From Endocalyx cinctus (lineage: Eukaryota > Ascomycota > Sordariomycetes > Amphisphaeriales > Apiosporaceae), in contig BCKC01000009.1 of assembly GCA_001600455.1 (NCBI GenBank), positions 2,046,001-2,110,000 of the forward strand: 64,000 nt of DNA, given 5' to 3'. Positions 34,065 to 47,359 of the stretch are shown here, piece by piece. A program made the translations under genes and the position numbers. The notes under the pieces are model-generated. The model had not been told where the DNA came from and searched no databases. It saw only the letters and a list, made by a program, of their open reading frames with translations. Position 1 is the first letter of the stretch. Every line of letters begins with the position of its first letter.

Positions 34065-37000
34065 TCATGAGGTTGAAGACTTGGACTCCACTTCTTCGCC
34101 TAATACCCCGGGGTTCTTCGGGTCTACCATGGCACAGTACCTCTCGTCGCCCCATCGAGCTCCGATAGTGACCCAAACGTGCTTGCCGGGACCGCTGTGG
34201 ACCGTTTCTCGGGCGCCCATCCATTTCAGGCGGTGCTCCCGGCTCATGCGGCTGTTACCGAGGCCTTTGTTGTCGACCCACTCCTTGATGATATCTTTGA
34301 TGAATTCGATTTTATGTCGGAAATCATTTGCCGTGGGAATACCTTGCAGCATCGGGTTAATCTCTGGACGCTTCCGTGCAGGATTTTTCATCGGTCGGAC
34401 CGCCGACTTCGTCGTAAAGTTCAGCAGCGTCTGCAATGGATAAGACAGCACTGCCCGTTCGTCCAAAGCAGCCTCGTCCAAGGAACCTGTCCTAGCTAAT
34501 TTTATAGCTGCTTCTTGGGGTAGATGCCAGAAATGACACCAGGTACCGGTAGCATCAATCACAATCTTGGTATGATCGGGAAAGTTAAACTGAAGATGAC
34601 CATCCGCGAATACCCAGCAGCCGACATCCCCAATGCGTTGGTAAAAAGTCACAACGTCATTAGGCGGCATTCTGTGCTTGGACGAGGTAGGAGCTTGCAT
34701 GGCACCGGTGTCGTCAAGTGTGGCATCTTGGTCCCGGCCATATGCCATCATATAATTGGCAAACTTTTTCCACAAGACGAGATGTTCTCGCTTGCGATAA
34801 TCATATACATCCCGTCCAGCTGAGATCTTTGCCGGTGTGCCGTCTGGGTTGATTCCAATTTTGAACTGGGACGCGTTGACAAAGACGGTAGAGATGCCCT
34901 CCTCTCCACGATTCTCATAAAACTGTACAGGCTGATCCATGGGTATCATTTGGTTGCGATCAGGATAACCCGGATCGTGTCGTCGCGAGCAATGCTGCTC
35001 AGCACCACGAACCAAAATACAGCTAGGCGGCAAAGTGACTGTCTTGCCACCTTTGGCGGTACCTGGGATGCTCTTCAAGACACAGCCGATACTGCCATCA
35101 TTCAAAATATAGCCTAGTCCGAACTTGTTGGAGTAGTCAACCCATTTGACCACAATATGCGGCGCTGCCGGCGTGGGCACCTTTTGGATCGCCATCGACC
35201 TCGAGTTCAGGGCACGTTCAAGCTCCGTCTGAAGACACTGAAGCCGGGCCAACACCTCATCAGGTTGCGAGCCCGTAACCGGCACCTTACGCTCCAAAGA
35301 TCCAAACAAGCTGTCCACAGGTGCAGTAATAGAAGGGACGCGAGAACTTCGTTCAACCGGAACCTTCTCAGCCGAAGGTTTCCTTGACCGTGACGTAGGA
35401 ACTGATGGTTCGGCCTCTATTTTGGTAGTCGGGCGCACCGGGGCGGCCACGGGCTCTGCTACAGTTCGCGTGGGCAGGGTGGTGACTGTAGCGCTCTGCG
35501 AAACTTCCCTTCTCGGCCGTTGGCGCAAAGTACCACTAGCACTCGGCGGTGGCAGATCGGCCAATGTTCGAGATCTCGTTAATGCTACGGGTTTGGATGG
35601 CCGGTTCTGAGCCCGCTGTTGCGCCGCAAAACTCTGCGGTGGAGCTCGTAATAGACCTGTAGGTGCCGTTTGTGATGCCGCAGTATCTTCTTGCTTGTTG
35701 GCGACTGGCTGCGGGGGCGCTCGAGATGGCACTTGGGTTAAGCCCTGCTCCCTACTGACCTCTTCGTACGGTCTGTAGACAATCCCTTCCGCCAAGGGGA
35801 TTATGGGCGTCAGGCCTGCCTTCTCCTCTAGGGCGACTTCCCTCCAGGTGCTCTTGTAAACTACTTGAGTGTGGTTCCAGGGACCAACCTCACAGCCTCT
35901 GCACAAATCTTTCAAGTTGCGAAGGTTCTCAGAAACCATCTCAGGTGTCTGGTCTACCTCGTAGAAACGATCATCATCCGGAGGATAATCACGAAGCTTC
36001 GAGTTAATTTCGGCGGATGTCGGCACGTATCCCGAGAAGAAAAAGTCATGTTGCACGATGGTGTCAGGGTCGGGTCTCTTGTCCGCCTCCTCTAACATGG
36101 TCGCCACGCACTCTTTTGCTTCTTCCGAGATGTACCTGCTCAAGTTCTCGGGCCATTCGTAGTCTCGGTTTCTGGCTCTACGATAGATCTCGTCTGTGGT
36201 CGAAGACTGAAAAGGTGGCTTCGAAGTAAACATTGCAAACCTGACGCGCGTATTAGCCAAATTCAGAATTGAACGATACCGCGTTCAGACGGCAACTTAC
36301 ATGATAATTCCCAAACTCCAGATATCCACCATATGGTCATGACCCTTCTTCCCTTTTTCCAGGATTTCGGGGGCAATATAATTCGGGGTTCCGCACAGCG
36401 TAGTCCTGCGAATCGTCTGCATGTCTTTTCCGGTGACCAATAGGGCAGCCAGGCCAAAGTCACCGATCTTGGCATTCATATTCTTATCGAGAAAGATGTT
36501 TCCCATCTTGAGATCCCGGTGAATGATGCCTTTGGCATGCATGTACTTGATGGCGCCGGCAATCTGTACGGAATAGAATCGGACTTCCGGCTCGGTGAGA
36601 CCTTTCCGTCTCTTAACCATGTCCATTAAAGAACCGTTAGGGCATAGCTCCAAAACCAAGTACGTGTTGCTATCGTAAGAGAAAGCCCTGAGGAATTGCA
36701 CAATGTTTTGTTGCTTCATCTTGGAGTGGATTTGCAATTCGGTTTGAAACTAGTGGAAATCGTTAATCAGACTGGACAAAAGAAAAGGAAAATTGAGACG
36801 AAAGTGATACGAACCTTTTGTTCCATTTTAGAAGGCATTTTGCTTTTGACTATTTTCAGTGCATACTTCTTTCGATGCCCGGGGAGCTGCCCTTCGTAGC
36901 ATACGGCGAAGCCACCCTTGCCAAGCATCTTTCCAACCTGGTATACGGCTCCATCTCTTCGATCAAAACTGGGAGGCTCGGGGACTTGGGCAGGAGGTTG

Positions 37001-37159
37001 AGGAGGAAGCTCCTTTTCCTTCTGGGGGGGTTTGGAAGCCAGGGCTGTTCTGACTTTGGCGGAAACGGTTGGTCGGTTCGGGAGTTGAGCATTCACATCC
37101 CTCGGGGATAAAGCGTCCGTATAAGTGGCGTGCTTAGCTGCCAACACTCGGTCCGCCAT
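34065..37159 (-). CDS. cdc5: Polo-like kinase
   Basis: Exons 37159-36815, 36749-36301 and 36240-34065 join in phase (acceptors CCACTAG and GTCAG) to give 989 residues. The kinase domain spans roughly residues 70-350: glycine loop GKGGFAVCYEG, VAIK-type Lys (KYALKIVKS), catalytic loop HRDLKMGN, DFGLA, activation segment with a TLCGTPNYIAPE motif, and DIWSLGII. Two polo boxes follow at about 630 (VKWVDYSNKFGLGYILNDGS) and 795 (VVTFYQRIGDVGCWVFADGH). This domain order defines polo kinases, which control mitotic entry, spindle function and septation. An Arg/Pro/Ser-rich linker of about 200 residues separates the kinase and polo boxes. About 140 residues extend past the second polo box, which is longer than in yeast Cdc5 or animal Plk1. 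Confidence 0.96.
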
Positions 37160-39136
37160 CTGGATGATGGACTGGGTGATGATGAAGTAAATACGACGAG
37201 CGACAGGATTGTTAGAAGAGACCCGTTGCTTGTAGCTTAAAAAAGATCTTTAAAATACTAAAAAGTCAAGATTAGTTATTATTGATCGGTATATACATAT
37301 AATTGATTTTAAGCATCGAAGCTATTTGGAAGATCTTTATGTGTATTGAACGCGTATTTGTATTGTATATGCACGAAGTAAGATGGAACAAGAGAAGTGA
37401 AAAAAAAAAAAATTGGTGTGAGAAAGTACGCAAGTACGTAAGTAAACAACGGTGAAAGACGGTAGAAACAATAAATCACTTACACTATTAGCTGTTTAGC
37501 GGTGGCATCAATAAGTTCTTTTTTTTTTTTTTTTTTTGTAAGTTTAAGAAAAAAAATTAATTCCAACGAATGTTACTATTAAAATGAGCAAAGTCAGATA
37601 TTGCCACGAAGAAGTTGTTTTCTTGAGGAATACTTGAAGAATATGAATTGATAGAAGGAATTAATTAAGGTAGTTCCATACACGAGACGAAGTGACGACG
37701 TTGGAGAGGCAACGGTTGATTAATGCTAAAAAGTCCCCATATAATACCTAAAATGCCCTAGCTTTATTGGTTTTTACTGGGTACTTCCTCACCTAACAGA
37801 TCACTCTAGCGTAGCTTACCATTTCAATTTTCGTTTCAGCTTACACCCAACAGTATCTACTGTGTACTATGTACTACTTACATACACTGTTACATACTAA
37901 CATACTAACATAAGCTGATATAAACGGCTCTGGCCAATATACAAAACTCACAATATATATATATATATTTATTAAGACTCAATATTAGCTATATTTTCAA
38001 GGCTTCGAAACAATGCCAAAGCCAGAAGTGCAATATCAACGCGCATAGGTTGTCCCAGAAGCACGGTATAGGCGTAAAAAGTGACAACCGGAAACATCCC
38101 GCTTACCAGTCCATCAACAAGTTAGATCAGCAAGTGGGCGGTCTCATTGGCATATTAACGATGATCGCGACGGCGGTAACGCTTGCAACCACGCTTGATC
38201 CATCAGAAATACCATCCCACTACGATCTATACTCGTAATTTCCCACAACGATAGTTTGGGACACGAAAGTCGGGAAATATAAAGAGAGAGTAATGACCAA
38301 GACGTAGACACGGGGCTTTCAGAACCGACCTATCCGCCCCGTTCGTCTACCCACGGCGATATGCCGCTGTAGTCATATTTTAATCCAGTGTGCGGTACCG
38401 AGGCAATCGAAACTATATCTATCGAAAGAGTCCAGCCCGACAGTGCTCTGAGATGTCCCGGCCTACCGGTCGATATCGTGGACAGGACTGTTGGGCTGGT
38501 CAGCCCACAGTAATGCGCCATCGCCTCATTGGAGAAACAAATGTTGTAGACATAACCATGCACGGAGAGGCCACAGCTGAGCTTCAAAACAATGCAAATT
38601 AGTTACCATTCGAAACTTTTGAAATTCACTGGCCTTTCAGCATATTTATCTATATATGTCTCCTTAGGTAAGCTTCTAAAGGGGATTACGTTACCTCCAG
38701 GTATATTTGATATGGATAGTGCTAATGCTGTCTGCTCCATGTGCCTATCGATAAGCCCACTAACAGCTAGACTAACTAAAAGTACGCATCCAGGAACAGC
38801 TCAAAAAGGTAGTATTGAGTCAGCCCTCCGAGCTAAATTATGTCACAGCCTTCTAAGGATTCACGACAACACTTTATATATCTTATTCATTGACTATCGC
38901 ACTATATCTCGTTTAAAGCTGGTCTACGAGTAATTCTTCTTGTGTTAAGTAGGCTGGTACAGTTATAATTGTTCAATTGTCATTATGTATTATACCTGTC
39001 AAACCTCTAAATAGAAATTTCGATCCACTTAGTAACGACGTCTTGATTACATATCCCACCCGAGAAAACACCAAACATAATTCTAGTAAATTGACCGGTT
39101 GATATACAAACGGTCAATCATCCTCGATCAGCCAAG
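37160..39136. other. Divergent spacer upstream of the polo kinase and OPA3 genes
   Basis: No supported gene. It contains A/T runs (37399-37411, 37517-37537) and an AT tract near 37953-37967. Two short plus-strand frames (38050-38238 and 38592-38933) have an ATG and stop but no recognisable protein and ordinary spacer composition, so I do not call them. Confidence 0.45.
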
Positions 39137-39922
39137 ATGGTAGCTTTACCATTGTTCAAGCTAGGATCTCTCTTCATCCGACACGTCTCGAAGTATGGCG
39201 CAGTATGTCTTCCGTCCGATCTACAACCTCAACCTTGACTGCCAAGCACGAACCACCCCCCGAACCACCGAATGCTAATAAATCTTCCTCTTTTCCCCCT
39301 TTCTCTCTCTGATTTTCTACAGAACCGTATCAAAAGGCAAGCTCACGACCACCCGCGGTTCCGAGAATTCGCCGCGAAGTACGGGCAGATGATCCACCAG
39401 ATCAACATGCGCGCCTCGGTCGCCTACCTGCGGGACGTCGAAGCGGAGCAGCGGGCGCGGGAAAAAGCCGAGGCCCCGACGGTCAAGACGAAAGAGCAGA
39501 TCGCAAAGGAAGAGCAGATGCGGACGAAGCACGGGTCGACGCACCAGGAAGCCCGGGCGCGGCGGACGCTGCCGCTGATCAGCGTGTGGAAGCGGAAGTT
39601 CCGGCCGCTCCCGGAGGCCAAGGCGGTCGACCTGTTCGCCGACGTCATCGGCGACGCTTTCATCCTCTTCGTCGGCGCCGCCGTCATCCTGTACGAGTGG
39701 TGGAGGTCGTCGCAGAAGCCGGATCATAACCAGGATAGGATAAAGGAGCTCGACGAGCGGTTCGGCGAGCTCGAGAGGAGGGAGAAGGAGCTCGAGAAGG
39801 CCGAAAAGCGACAGCAGAGCAGGATATTGATGCTCGAGGAGGCCTTGGCTGGGTTCAAGGACCCCAAGACCAAGAAACCGCTGTGGCCGCCCGAATCCAC
39901 GGAAGCTCCGACAGCCGCATGA
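39137..39922 (+). CDS. OPA3: OPA3-family mitochondrial protein
   Basis: Exons 39137-39202 and 39323-39922 (donor GTATGT, pyrimidine-rich acceptor CTACAG) give 221 residues. Exon 1 encodes MVALPLFKLGSLFIRHVSK and exon 2 opens NRIKRQAHDHPRFREFAAKY, together the OPA3 signature: Leu-Pro-x-x-Lys-Leu-Gly, Asn-Arg-Ile-Lys, and His-Pro-Arg-Phe-Arg. A hydrophobic segment lies at about 137-155 (DVIGDAFILFVGAAVILYEWW). A Glu/Lys-rich coiled coil follows (about 165-205). OPA3 proteins sit in mitochondrial membranes and affect mitochondrial shape; human OPA3 mutations cause optic atrophy. The second exon is far richer in GC than its flanks. Confidence 0.92.
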
Positions 39923-40945
39923 ACCTGCGGCGTCGACCCGCATCCGCCCTATTGACGACGTATCTCGAGAACCCCCAATGATTTAAATTTATTAGAGTAG
40001 GCTGGCTTGTTACTTTTCTGTACAATTCATGTACCACGGTATATTTAGTAAAATATGTCCTTAGCCTACATATCCAAAGAACCCCCCTCCAAAGCAAGCG
40101 CGACAGACGCACTTCGCTCGTACTTTTCTTGTATATGAATCTTTATATAGCAACTCGTTTAGAATATTGGAATCCAACTACAAACTGTCAAATTATCAAG
40201 AAGTACATTGTGTTCATGTACCTGTTTGTGAGATATCATAATGGCAATTTTGACTGGTTCTTACGCTACAAAGACTGTGTCTACTAGTACATATTTACAT
40301 AAAGCACCAGGAGACACGTTATTACGCAGTGGCATGGAACTTGCATAATTGTGACACTCTTAAAAGGATAACGTAATTCATATTTAAACTAACATGAACG
40401 CCCAGGAAGGAGCAGTGTAGTGTAACAAGTCTCAAAGTATGATTATTCCATGTATTGGAAGTTGTCAAGTACACTTTTTCTTCTTCTTCTTTCTTCTTCC
40501 TTCATTACGCAGCCCTTACAGTTCGTATTTATTTAAAGCCATCTAAAAGTGTATTTACCTGCGACTATCATTACCGCCGTCTTGAGCCTTTTACGCATCG
40601 ATACTGTTTCACAGACCTTACACCTGCAGCTAACCAGCCGCAAAATAACATCATCGCCGCCACGAATGGCTACGTATTCCGTAATTTGCCATTCGCTGCG
40701 ACGCCGTGCTGATTGGAGCTCGCTTGTGCCAGCGCTTCTGCGCAGCGGAGGCGTAGAAGGCCAAAAATGGAAGGGTAAGTAAATGAACATGTTACCCAGC
40801 CTGTCAGGTACGCAGCAAGTGTAATATTGTCAAAAGTGCAATTCTATTATTATTATTATTACTTCCACGTGCAGCTAAGTAGTACACTACTAATAACGGA
40901 GGGGAGGGGAAAAAACGGCCTCGATGATGACTACGTAAAAAAAAA
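39923..40945. other. Spacer; may hide upstream exons of the following gene
   Basis: Mostly AT-rich. A stretch at about 40690-40775 (frame ending RRADWSSLVPALLRSGG before a GTAAGT donor at 40776) looks partly coding and could be an upstream exon of the next gene, but no acceptor joins it in phase. Confidence 0.35.
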
Positions 40946-41682
40946 GAGGGTAAACTTGACACGCACGATATCGCGTTCTCCCTCGCAGATGCGGCAGCGA
41001 AAGGAAGAGCTATTTCGTATTCGTCCGTTCGTCGAATCCTCCGCGTCATCTGTCTATCGCCTCTCGACACGATTGACCTACACGTAGAGCAAACGCGGCA
41101 ACGAGTCGAGCGGCTACATCACCTGACGGGCGGTCAAGACGTGGCGGTGCTGTTCCTGCTGAAACAGAGCGCGGAAGACGTAAACCCAATGGAGGCGTTC
41201 ATGAAGCTTCAATTAGAGTAAGCTGTTGACCTGCGACCGGCCCTTTCGAAGAGTTGTACCCCAAACTAGTATAAGAGGAGCGCCACATGACTGCGTGTAT
41301 TCTGGGTCGTTAACTCGGTAATAATAACCCTAGACTTAGTGACAGCGGCCGAGAAATGCCCGTCCTCCCAGTTGATTCGGTAACCGCTACCCCAACAATT
41401 CTGACCAAGTTCTGTCAGCATCATCATGTGGTTGGTGGTTCCGGGGGAGTTATCACAGCGGCGCAGAACACCCCCAGCGCGCTTCTTCCATTTTGCTCTT
41501 ACGGAGGAAATAAGCCTCTGCCAGTTCACGCAGCTAACATCTTGACCGACATCACGACGGATATGCGGGATATGGTGAGCAAAATGTCTAGTCGCGAAGG
41601 ACGGATGAAAATAGCAGAGTATCTTGGGGGCGATGCGGAGCAAGCAATTTCATTTTGGAGCGAGGAAGAGTACCTGATTTGA
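40946..41682 (+). pseudogene. Unrecognised split gene, probable frameshift at an A9 run
   Basis: Two exons with clear coding character: 40946-41217 and 41340-41682. Donor GTAAGC and acceptor GACTTAG join in phase (Gln-Leu-Asp-Asp-Ser-Gly across the junction). Together they encode about 205 residues, including LDTHDIAFSLADAAAKGR, DLHVEQTRQRVERLHHL, DVAVLFLLKQSAEDVNPMEA and ITTDMRDMVSKMSSREGRM, ending in SEEEYLI and a stop. I do not recognise the family. Upstream, the same reading frame closes at a TGA. A different frame (GLDDDYVKKK) runs into an A9 tract at 40937-40945, and a one-base slip there would join the two. It is either a frameshifted relic, an assembly error, or an exon whose acceptor I misplace. 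It is mostly helical and has no membrane segment. Confidence 0.5.
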
Positions 41683-44600
41683 CAACCAACAGCTGACCGC
41701 AGTTATTCTACATGATAAGGACCAGGGTAAATTTTGCTGCTAAAGAATGCTTTGCATGAAAATGTGGACGGCGGCACCCGCAGCAGTAAGGGATGGATGG
41801 ATCAGTCAAACCAGCATATCGGGCCTAGAAATATCTATTAATTTACATCCTTGGTTTTTCGTAATCCAGCTTTGCGATAATAAAACAAAACTTGCGGATT
41901 GAACAGTTGGCATTTTGGAGGTATTATTAGACTTAAAATTACAATGTATGAATTACAACCGACACGTCACTTAAAGGATGGCCAACCCATGAAGTCGATC
42001 GTTGGGCTATTGTAACCTTGCGCTGCGAGTCAACTACGGCTTCCGAAAGTGAGATTATCACTCTCATCAAAAGGTTTATTGATCCTTCGACAGAGGAATA
42101 AACCCTCATAGACGCCGACTTCTCGATCCTTCGAGACTCAACTCTCACCACGACGACATATGTTACTGCTTCGCCGTAAAATGATAGATTTGGAAATATG
42201 ATACTGATGAGAACAAAGACGATGATAGGTTGGTAGTAAGCTTAAAATTAACCATTCCTCTCAAGCATCGTACAACATGACTCCAGCCACATCATGTAAT
42301 GAGCGCGAGGGTACACACCACACATATCTTACGTACATAATACCGTACCGTAATCCCTACCTTTTGATTTCCTGTAAAGTCGTCCAATAAGAAGCCGTCA
42401 ACAGCCGCCGGCTTTTGCTGATGAATTTGAATGGCTCACGGGTATTATTGGTGTGTCCCGCCCCGCAGGTCAGAAATAATAGGCGGGGAACAAAAGACTC
42501 ATCACATTACGCTACGCTACAGGAACAAGCGATAGCTCCTTTGGAGAAATTCACTCTTTGTCAGGTGACGATAAAAAAATACGAATGCTTGGTCAATAGA
42601 TACAAGGCCTATCAAGACCTATCACGGCTTGGTAGGCCAACGGAAGAAGCGGTGTTAAAATATCACTTGTAGGGGTTATTTATCTTCCCCTCTCTGTTTT
42701 AGTCACGCAATATAGTAAGTAACACGGGTAGCGGCAAGCTTCGGGTTGAACCTTTTTTTCCTAAACCCTCAAATTCACATCGCATCGCGATGATCCAATA
42801 TGCGAAAGAAATGCGCATTTTTGGATTGAGAAGAGAGAAGTAAAGAAAGAAAGAAAGCCCCCAAAAATGAACGGAAGGATTTTACCGAGTCTTTATAATG
42901 ATTATTTGACCTAGGTACCCGTCTGCAGTTGGTTCTTCATCTCAGATATTTTGCTGCAAGTTGCAAACTGATGGTGTTGTGGACCCCTTGTCAGAGGGGA
43001 GGTCCCCTGCTAATTATTATGGAGTTTCTTTTGAGTGAGTGAGTTGTACCAAGGAAAATATGCCAAAACTAGTTTCGCCTCAGAACAGCCTCTGGTCTGT
43101 CTGAGGGTGTCTGATCGACCCCAAGGGCTATGTCTCGAATAGTTTCATGAACCAAAGAATAAGAAAGAGACAAAAGACAAAAACATCACTAAAACATACC
43201 ATTTAAATCGTCCGACATTTTCAGATCGAAAAAAAAAAAAGAGACGATTGATAAAGTGTGTCGAGAATTAAGAGTACTCGAAAAACGGTATATTGCATAC
43301 TACAACCAGGAGTAGTACTGATAGAAAGCCACGGCGGTAAGTCTACTACAACTACAACTGTTCCAATGTACTACGAGTACATACTACACACTAATTTGGA
43401 CTGAACCATTCATCCTACTGCCTACATAGTACATACTTGTAGTATAGCGCGGTGATACTTCACCGGGACCCCGGCATTCCATGACCCCCTGGTTAGTATC
43501 ACATTCGATCTGGATCCTCAGGGGTTTCTTATTGGTCCTTGATATCAATATCTAGCCGCCGTGAGATATCCAACCACCATCTTTCTTGCCGGGGGTTATT
43601 ATCTTATACCCGCCCAGCTAGCTTAGCATCCCATCAATCACACGGTAAATGCAGTTCTAATTTGTATCTCCGATGAGAAAAGGTTTCTTTTTTCCTTCTC
43701 TTTTTGATTAATCCTATTGTAATATTTTCAATGGAATTTCTAAACGGACCAATGGAAATTCAAGTTTATCATCCCTGCTTTTTACCGTGATCCGAGCCCT
43801 TGGCAACTAAGTACCACCGCTAGTCTATACGTACATCCACTGCAGACTTTGTAGGAGTCTTTTTTTTCGCTTTCCCAAGCACTCACCTTTGCATATCATG
43901 GGGCCATTGATGTACGTACGTATGTACAATGTAGACAAAGCCGGAACCGCTAGGATTATTTTCTTCAATAACCATGTTCCCTTTTTTTAGGACGAAAAAG
44001 GTAATTATCGTAAATCTAGTATAGGTAACTATGTAACTCGGCCCAGACAGGCGGTCTCGGGTCCTGGTGGCTGATGAGACTCTCGACGTTTCCCAATTCT
44101 TAATAAACCCCGTATGCGCACCTTCGCAAACTCCCCCTCCCCCCCCTTCCTACCCCTTCTCCGTGTTAGAGAAAAGACGAACCTGAATCTTCTTTTCCTT
44201 AATTCCTATACCAAGATCGAAAAGAAGAAAAAAGAACCCATCTCTAGGGCAACTAATTCACTAAGCGTATATTCCTTCTTTCTTGGTTCATTGCCCCATC
44301 TGCGTGTTTGATCTTCGCCGCCATTATTTGGTTATGCAAACGAACTAGTAATCGAACAAATCGACAAAACACCAACTACAACAGGCCATTGCTCCTCGGG
44401 ATCCTTGTCGTCTATACTCATTTTTCCCAAGAAAACACTACGATTTAAGCTTAAAACACAGAATCGCGTATAATCGGCTTCACCAAAATCTGAACTAAAC
44501 GGCACCTTAAAATTCTAGCGTACACTTTTACTAGGAGGAAAAGTGGAAGGGAGGGAAAAAGGAAACAGACGGTGCACTGTTTCCCAAAAAGCACTTATTG

Positions 44601-45486
44601 TTTGATACCAAGAAATACGGATGAGATCGATGCCGTCCGAATGCCAGCTCTCATAATAGATCGAATATCAAGAACGTGGGCCTCAGACGACCATCTAAAG
44701 TAGCCGCAACCTAGGCTCGATCATTTAGGACGAAATCCAAACGTCAGATTCCATCCTCATACCATTCCATACCACACCATATACCATACCAGACCATACT
44801 TACCCCCCCTGGTCACCCTCAAGTCAGGTTCTGATACAAGCCTCACCCTTCATAGACGGGAGCACGGCTCCCCCCTTCTTTTTAAGGCTTTAAGGGTATC
44901 AAGTGCAGCTCAGCTGGGACTTTACCGCTCGGGCCAATATAGCCTCTATACCCCCCCAGGCTCACCCAAGACTTCTTATCATCTCTTCTTTTTTCTTTTT
45001 TCTTTTTTCTTTTTCTTTTCTCTTTCCCTTTTGATCTACCCAGCTTGCTGTGCAACTCTCTTTTCGTCGATTCCATACTTTTCTTTCTTTCTCGTCGACG
45101 TCGACGTCTTTCGTTCTTCAAACCCACAAGCAGGTCCGGTCACCTTGCCTTTTTTTTTTTATACACTTTCACTTCTTTTCTCCTCCCTCGTTCTTAATAT
45201 TACCCGTCGGTGTACTCTTTTAAGTCGCCTTCGTTTTTATTTTTAACTACTTTTTTTTATTATTACCTTATTTATTTATTTTTTCGTCTGGGATAATTTT
45301 TTTCTGGGTCACATAAAGAGAAAAGAATCGATATCGAGAGGAAAAAGAAAAAAAAAAAAGGGAAAACAGAAGAAAGCAAGAAAACAAAAAGAGAGGAACC
45401 TTCAGAGAGAGAAGAAAAGAAAATTCGAGGAAAGGCATATTTTGGGATAACGATCGAAAACCGAACACTTTAAAAACAACGTCAAA
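41683..45486. other. Long spacer and promoter region of the next gene
   Basis: About 3.8 kb without a supported gene. An open frame at 42415-42672 has no recognisable product. Simple repeats include an A12 run near 43230, tandem CCATACCA units near 44760-44795, and long CT- and GA-rich tracts at 44985-45430 immediately before the next ATG, forming a purine/pyrimidine-skewed leader. One ACCTAGGTAC word is at 42909. Confidence 0.5.
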
Positions 45487-45993
45487 ATGGGTAGACTGAT
45501 CAAGAACCACTGGGCCCGGCTCATCACCCTGACCGCCGCCGCGTACCAGGTCTGCGCCGCCCTCGAGGGCTACTTCTGGCCCAAGATCTTCTGGGACTTC
45601 CTCACCAAGTCGCTCGACCCGGCCGTGCACGCGCCTGCGCTGCAGACCATCAACCTCGTCTTCGGCCTCGGCATGCTCGCCTGGGAGTGGCCCCTCGGCT
45701 TCATCGCCGGCTCCTCCCTCCACCGAAGCCTCGAGGCCCGTCTCGCCTTCCTGCCCCTTACCGCCTTGGCCGCGCTCTTGACGTACCAGGGGACCAACGC
45801 CGGTCTTTACTATATCGTCGCCATGGTCGCTTATTTCTGGGCTTATAGCGAGGGAGAGGTGAGTTTTTCTTGTTCCGTTTTCTTAAGATTTTGACATGAT
45901 AATCAAATACTAATTATAAATTTCTTCTGCCAGGTCATTTGCGAGAAGCCCTGGACACTACCCAGGAGAGGAGGACGTCCCGGCAAGGTATAG
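45487..45993 (+). CDS. Small fungal integral membrane protein with four hydrophobic segments
   Basis: Exons 45487-45858 and 45934-45993 (donor GTGAGT, CTAAT branch, acceptor TGCCAG) give 143 residues. The start MGRLIKNHWARLITLTAAA is followed by hydrophobic stretches at about 10-30, 55-75, 83-102 and 105-122. The tail is EGE-VICEKPWTLPRRGGRP. The motif YFWPKIFWDFLTK and the tail (Tyr-Ser-Glu-Gly-Glu-Val-Ile-Cys-x-Lys-Pro-Trp-Thr-Leu-Pro) recur in a small, highly conserved group of ascomycete membrane proteins of unknown function (DUF7727, from memory). Codon use is strongly biased to C and G, so it is probably well expressed. Confidence 0.83.
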
Positions 45994-47359
45994 ATGAGAG
46001 GAGGGGAGGTGTTACTGGTCGGGTGTAGATATTAAGACCACAACCACAAATATCCTCATCTACCTATCATGCTTTCCTTCGACCGGTTCACGTACCGGTT
46101 CCAAGCTAAGCCGATAGGTTGATTTTACGGCCTGAAGGGGAGATGAAATTTTTTAAAAAGGGAATGCTCTCCGAACCGCCGGAACTGGGCTCACCAGTAA
46201 AAAGAAAAAAAATATATATCCACCCATTTTCATCTGTGTACGGTTTTTATTCAGCATGCCTTTTTTTTTTTCTTTCTATCTTCTTTTCTTTTTTACGGGG
46301 GGTTTCTTATATGTCCGAGGAGAGAGAGAGAGACGAGAACGGTGTTTTTATATGAGTCAAACATTCTATATAAATGTGTGTAATCGGCGGGGGAGGAGGA
46401 GTAGTAGGAAAGTGATTATTACTTTTTTTGATTATAGGAATTTAAATATCGACAGAGATCTGGGATATAAAACCTATTGAAACTATTTTTTATGACGATA
46501 AAACTTGTACGTTCACTTAAGATATGAGATGACACCGTCGCGTATGTAATGAATATAAAGAGAAAAATAAGACACTTTGGGCTGTCAACGTCACTTTAGT
46601 CACTTTAGTCAGTAGCTGAAAAATGAGTTATCTCCATACATGATGACGCTATTCTATATTTGATTTCGGCCGTGGGTCGATGAATCGAATACATTTGCTA
46701 TAAATAACATACATTAAAATTGCTGTTCAATTGAACTTCATATTTCCCCCTTTACTTTCAGCACTCGCTCATTCATATTTACGTTCATATTAACTACTAC
46801 ACTGTTATAATCTGTACGACGCTTAACAGCGTGTTCGGATAGCATATGGCGATATGGCATTTAATGTGCTCAGAATCAAGATTAAGCGGCTCGCTATGAA
46901 ACACTGCAAGGGATCTGATCGGATGTTAAACCGAGCAAGCATCCACTTAACGGGGCCAAGAAATGAGGCTATACTACGTTGAGGAAATGATGAAGGATCA
47001 TGAACCATCAAATATCCTATCACCGCTCCCTATATTATGTACTTGTATGGGTGAAAAATAACATTATGGCCAGGGTCATTATCGATATCAATACTACGCA
47101 GAAGAATGTTGATGAATGTGGTTGCAATTCGCTAGCTACGTTAATAATTATAAAATAAAAAAGCAAAGCCACTGCGACACTCTCAAACCTTCCTCAGCTC
47201 CTCGATGAGCTCACAGGTGAGGGTAGTCAATCCACATTCATTTTTGCCCACACCCATTCATATGCGACGTCTCTGGTATATCATTTTCCTACGATACGTA
47301 GTAAAGTTTTCACGAAGTACATCGTATTTGGGTGATGGGTACGGCCGTAACGCCCTCCT
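45994..47359. other. Convergent spacer
   Basis: 3' flanks of two converging genes. AT-rich, with T runs (46261-46271), a GA repeat near 46321-46332 and a tandem CACTTTAGT near 46591-46608. No supported gene. Confidence 0.5.

Noticed and set aside
38050..38933. Two short plus-strand frames that might be a secreted protein gene
   Set aside because: No signal peptide, no linking splice sites in phase and spacer-like composition.
39317..39943. 208-codon minus-strand frame over the OPA3 gene
   Set aside because: Antisense shadow of a GC-rich exon; it is Leu/Arg/Pro-rich with no domain.
43440..43515. tRNA-like GGTTAGTATC word
   Set aside because: The neighbouring bases do not form the stems of a tRNA.
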